Of a stretch of 64,000 nt of DNA, positions 63,292-64,000 are shown piece by piece. The stretch is from assembly GCF_025574485.1 (NCBI RefSeq), contig NZ_JAOBPO010000001.1, forward strand, positions 7,501 to 71,500. The letters are read 5' to 3'. Origin of the DNA: Kordiimonas aquimaris. GTDB lineage: Bacteria > Pseudomonadota > Alphaproteobacteria > Sphingomonadales > Kordiimonadaceae. Positions within the stretch are counted from its first letter, which is position 1; the number at the start of each line of letters is the position of its first letter. The translations under genes and the position numbers were made by a program. Below the pieces are notes generated by a model. It searched no databases. It saw only the letters and a list, made by a program, of their open reading frames with translations, and was not told where the DNA came from.

Positions 63292-64000
63292 TACCCTGCC
63301 TCCCTCTTGCTTTCAATCACAATACGATTGACCCATAGCCAGAAAACAATCACCGCAACAAAATAAACAACGTCACTCAACGTCACTACACCTTTTTGCA
63401 AGGCATCAAAATGCGTCAGAAAGGACAGATTTGCCACCGCGAGTACGACAGCGTCAGGCGCCCACGCTCCAACCGTGTCCAAAACCATTGGCAAACCAGA
63501 AACAAGAAACAGAAAACAAACTGTTACAGCAAGAATGAATGCAACAACCTGATTTTTGGTCACAGATGACATTGCTGCACCAATCGCCAAATAAGCACCT
63601 GCCATCAAGAATGAGCCAACATATCCCGTAATGATCACACCATTATCAGGGCTACCTAGCCAATTAACCGTTATCCATATCGGAAAGGTCAAAGCCAATG
63701 CGAGCGCCGCAAAAGCTAGTGCCGCCATATATTTACCAATAACCACGGCTCGTGTTGGTAAAGGCAAAGTCAATAACAACTCGAATGTGCCTGCTCTGCG
63801 TTCTTCTGCCCAAAGCCGCATGGCAATTGACGGCATAAGAAACAGGTACAACCAAGGTTGATACGTAAAGAACGAGACCAAATCAGCCTGTTCACGCTGA
63901 TAAAATGACCCGATGTAAAAGGTGAATAGGCCCTGCATAATCAAAAAGATCACCAAAAACACATACGCAACCGGGCTGGCAAAATAGCTGGAGAATTCAC
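63291..64000 (-). CDS. ABC-2 type permease, GldF-like (5' truncated by window end)
   Basis: The frame is open to the right edge, so the amino terminus is missing; the visible part is about 236 residues. YFASPVAYVFLVIFLIMQGL at its start is the typical first span of GldF-like permeases, and RLWAEERRAGTFELLLTLP is the cytosolic loop with the coupling-like motif. Five further spans follow. The ATPase gene should be just beyond the window, giving the order ATPase, permease, GldG-like, DUF4340. Confidence 0.9.
   Translation of the reverse strand, partial: EFSSYFASPVAYVFLVIFLIMQGLFTFYIGSFYQREQADLVSFFTYQPWLYLFLMPSIAMRLWAEERRAGTFELLLTLPLPTRAVVIGKYMAALAFAALALALTFPIWITVNWLGSPDNGVIITGYVGSFLMAGAYLAIGAAMSSVTKNQVVAFILAVTVCFLFLVSGLPMVLDTVGAWAPDAVVLAVANLSFLTHFDALQKGVVTLSDVVYFVAVIVFWLWVNRIVIESKREAG

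Noticed and set aside
1-64000. CRISPR arrays, tRNA or rRNA genes, insertion sequences and prophage genes
   Set aside because: I found no regularly spaced repeats, no cloverleaf-like gene sequences, no transposase and no phage structural or integrase genes; XerD is the chromosomal housekeeping type.

Overview
The window looks like a chromosomal segment of a marine-type alphaproteobacterium with moderate GC. The pointers are the DUF4167 and DUF1178 proteins, the order hisS-prfA-prmC, the order comF-grxC-nitrilase-DUF1178 facing ubiG and lysC, and four large TonB-dependent receptors. A member of Kordiimonadales or a relative is my inference; there is no rRNA in the window to confirm it. I saw no tRNA, rRNA, insertion sequence, prophage or CRISPR array.

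Layout. 1-1.3 kb: the end of an M23 peptidase and a small secreted protein. 1.3-12.3 kb: three TonB-dependent receptors on the + strand. The first two are tandem paralogues with nearly identical leaders and signal peptides, and each has its own terminator. 12.3-26.4 kb: a long block of minus-strand housekeeping genes: clpB; DUF4167; hisS-prfA-prmC with 4-bp overlaps; ispG; a RodZ-like protein; ptsP; a nitronate-monooxygenase-like flavoprotein; and lysC. 26.5-32.6 kb: ubiG, the comF/grxC/nitrilase/DUF1178 operon, a methyltransferase, a nucleotidyltransferase coupled to mutT, an orphan Flp pilin and a small coiled-coil protein. 32.7-37.1 kb: argJ and secA diverge. 37.2-41 kb: a more AT-rich stretch with an acyltransferase and two unknown proteins. 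41-47.4 kb: nrdB and nrdA, both minus, separated by an LCAT-like lipoprotein and a Tat-type alpha/beta hydrolase that lacks its serine nucleophile. NrdR-box-like sites lie upstream of both nrd genes. 47.4-52.5 kb (minus): a TRIC-type channel, accA, xerD, a large exported unknown protein and a 46-residue membrane protein. 52.7-55.8 kb (+): aroK-aroB and a CorC/HlyC protein. 55.9-58.3 kb: a fourth TonB receptor. 58.3-64 kb (minus): htpG behind a sigma-32-like promoter, then a GldF/GldG/DUF4340 ABC-type cluster cut by the window end.

Most of the window is ordinary core genome. The points most worth a second look are these: the mosaic identity and shared leader of the tandem receptors; a SecA with two SEC-C zinc motifs; the nucleophile-less hydrolase between nrdB and nrdA; the long nrdA leader with NrdR-like boxes and a small overlapping reading frame; the 46-residue membrane protein coupled to a 739-residue exported protein; and matching heat-shock-type promoters at clpB and htpG. 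I found no clear new defence or biosynthetic system.
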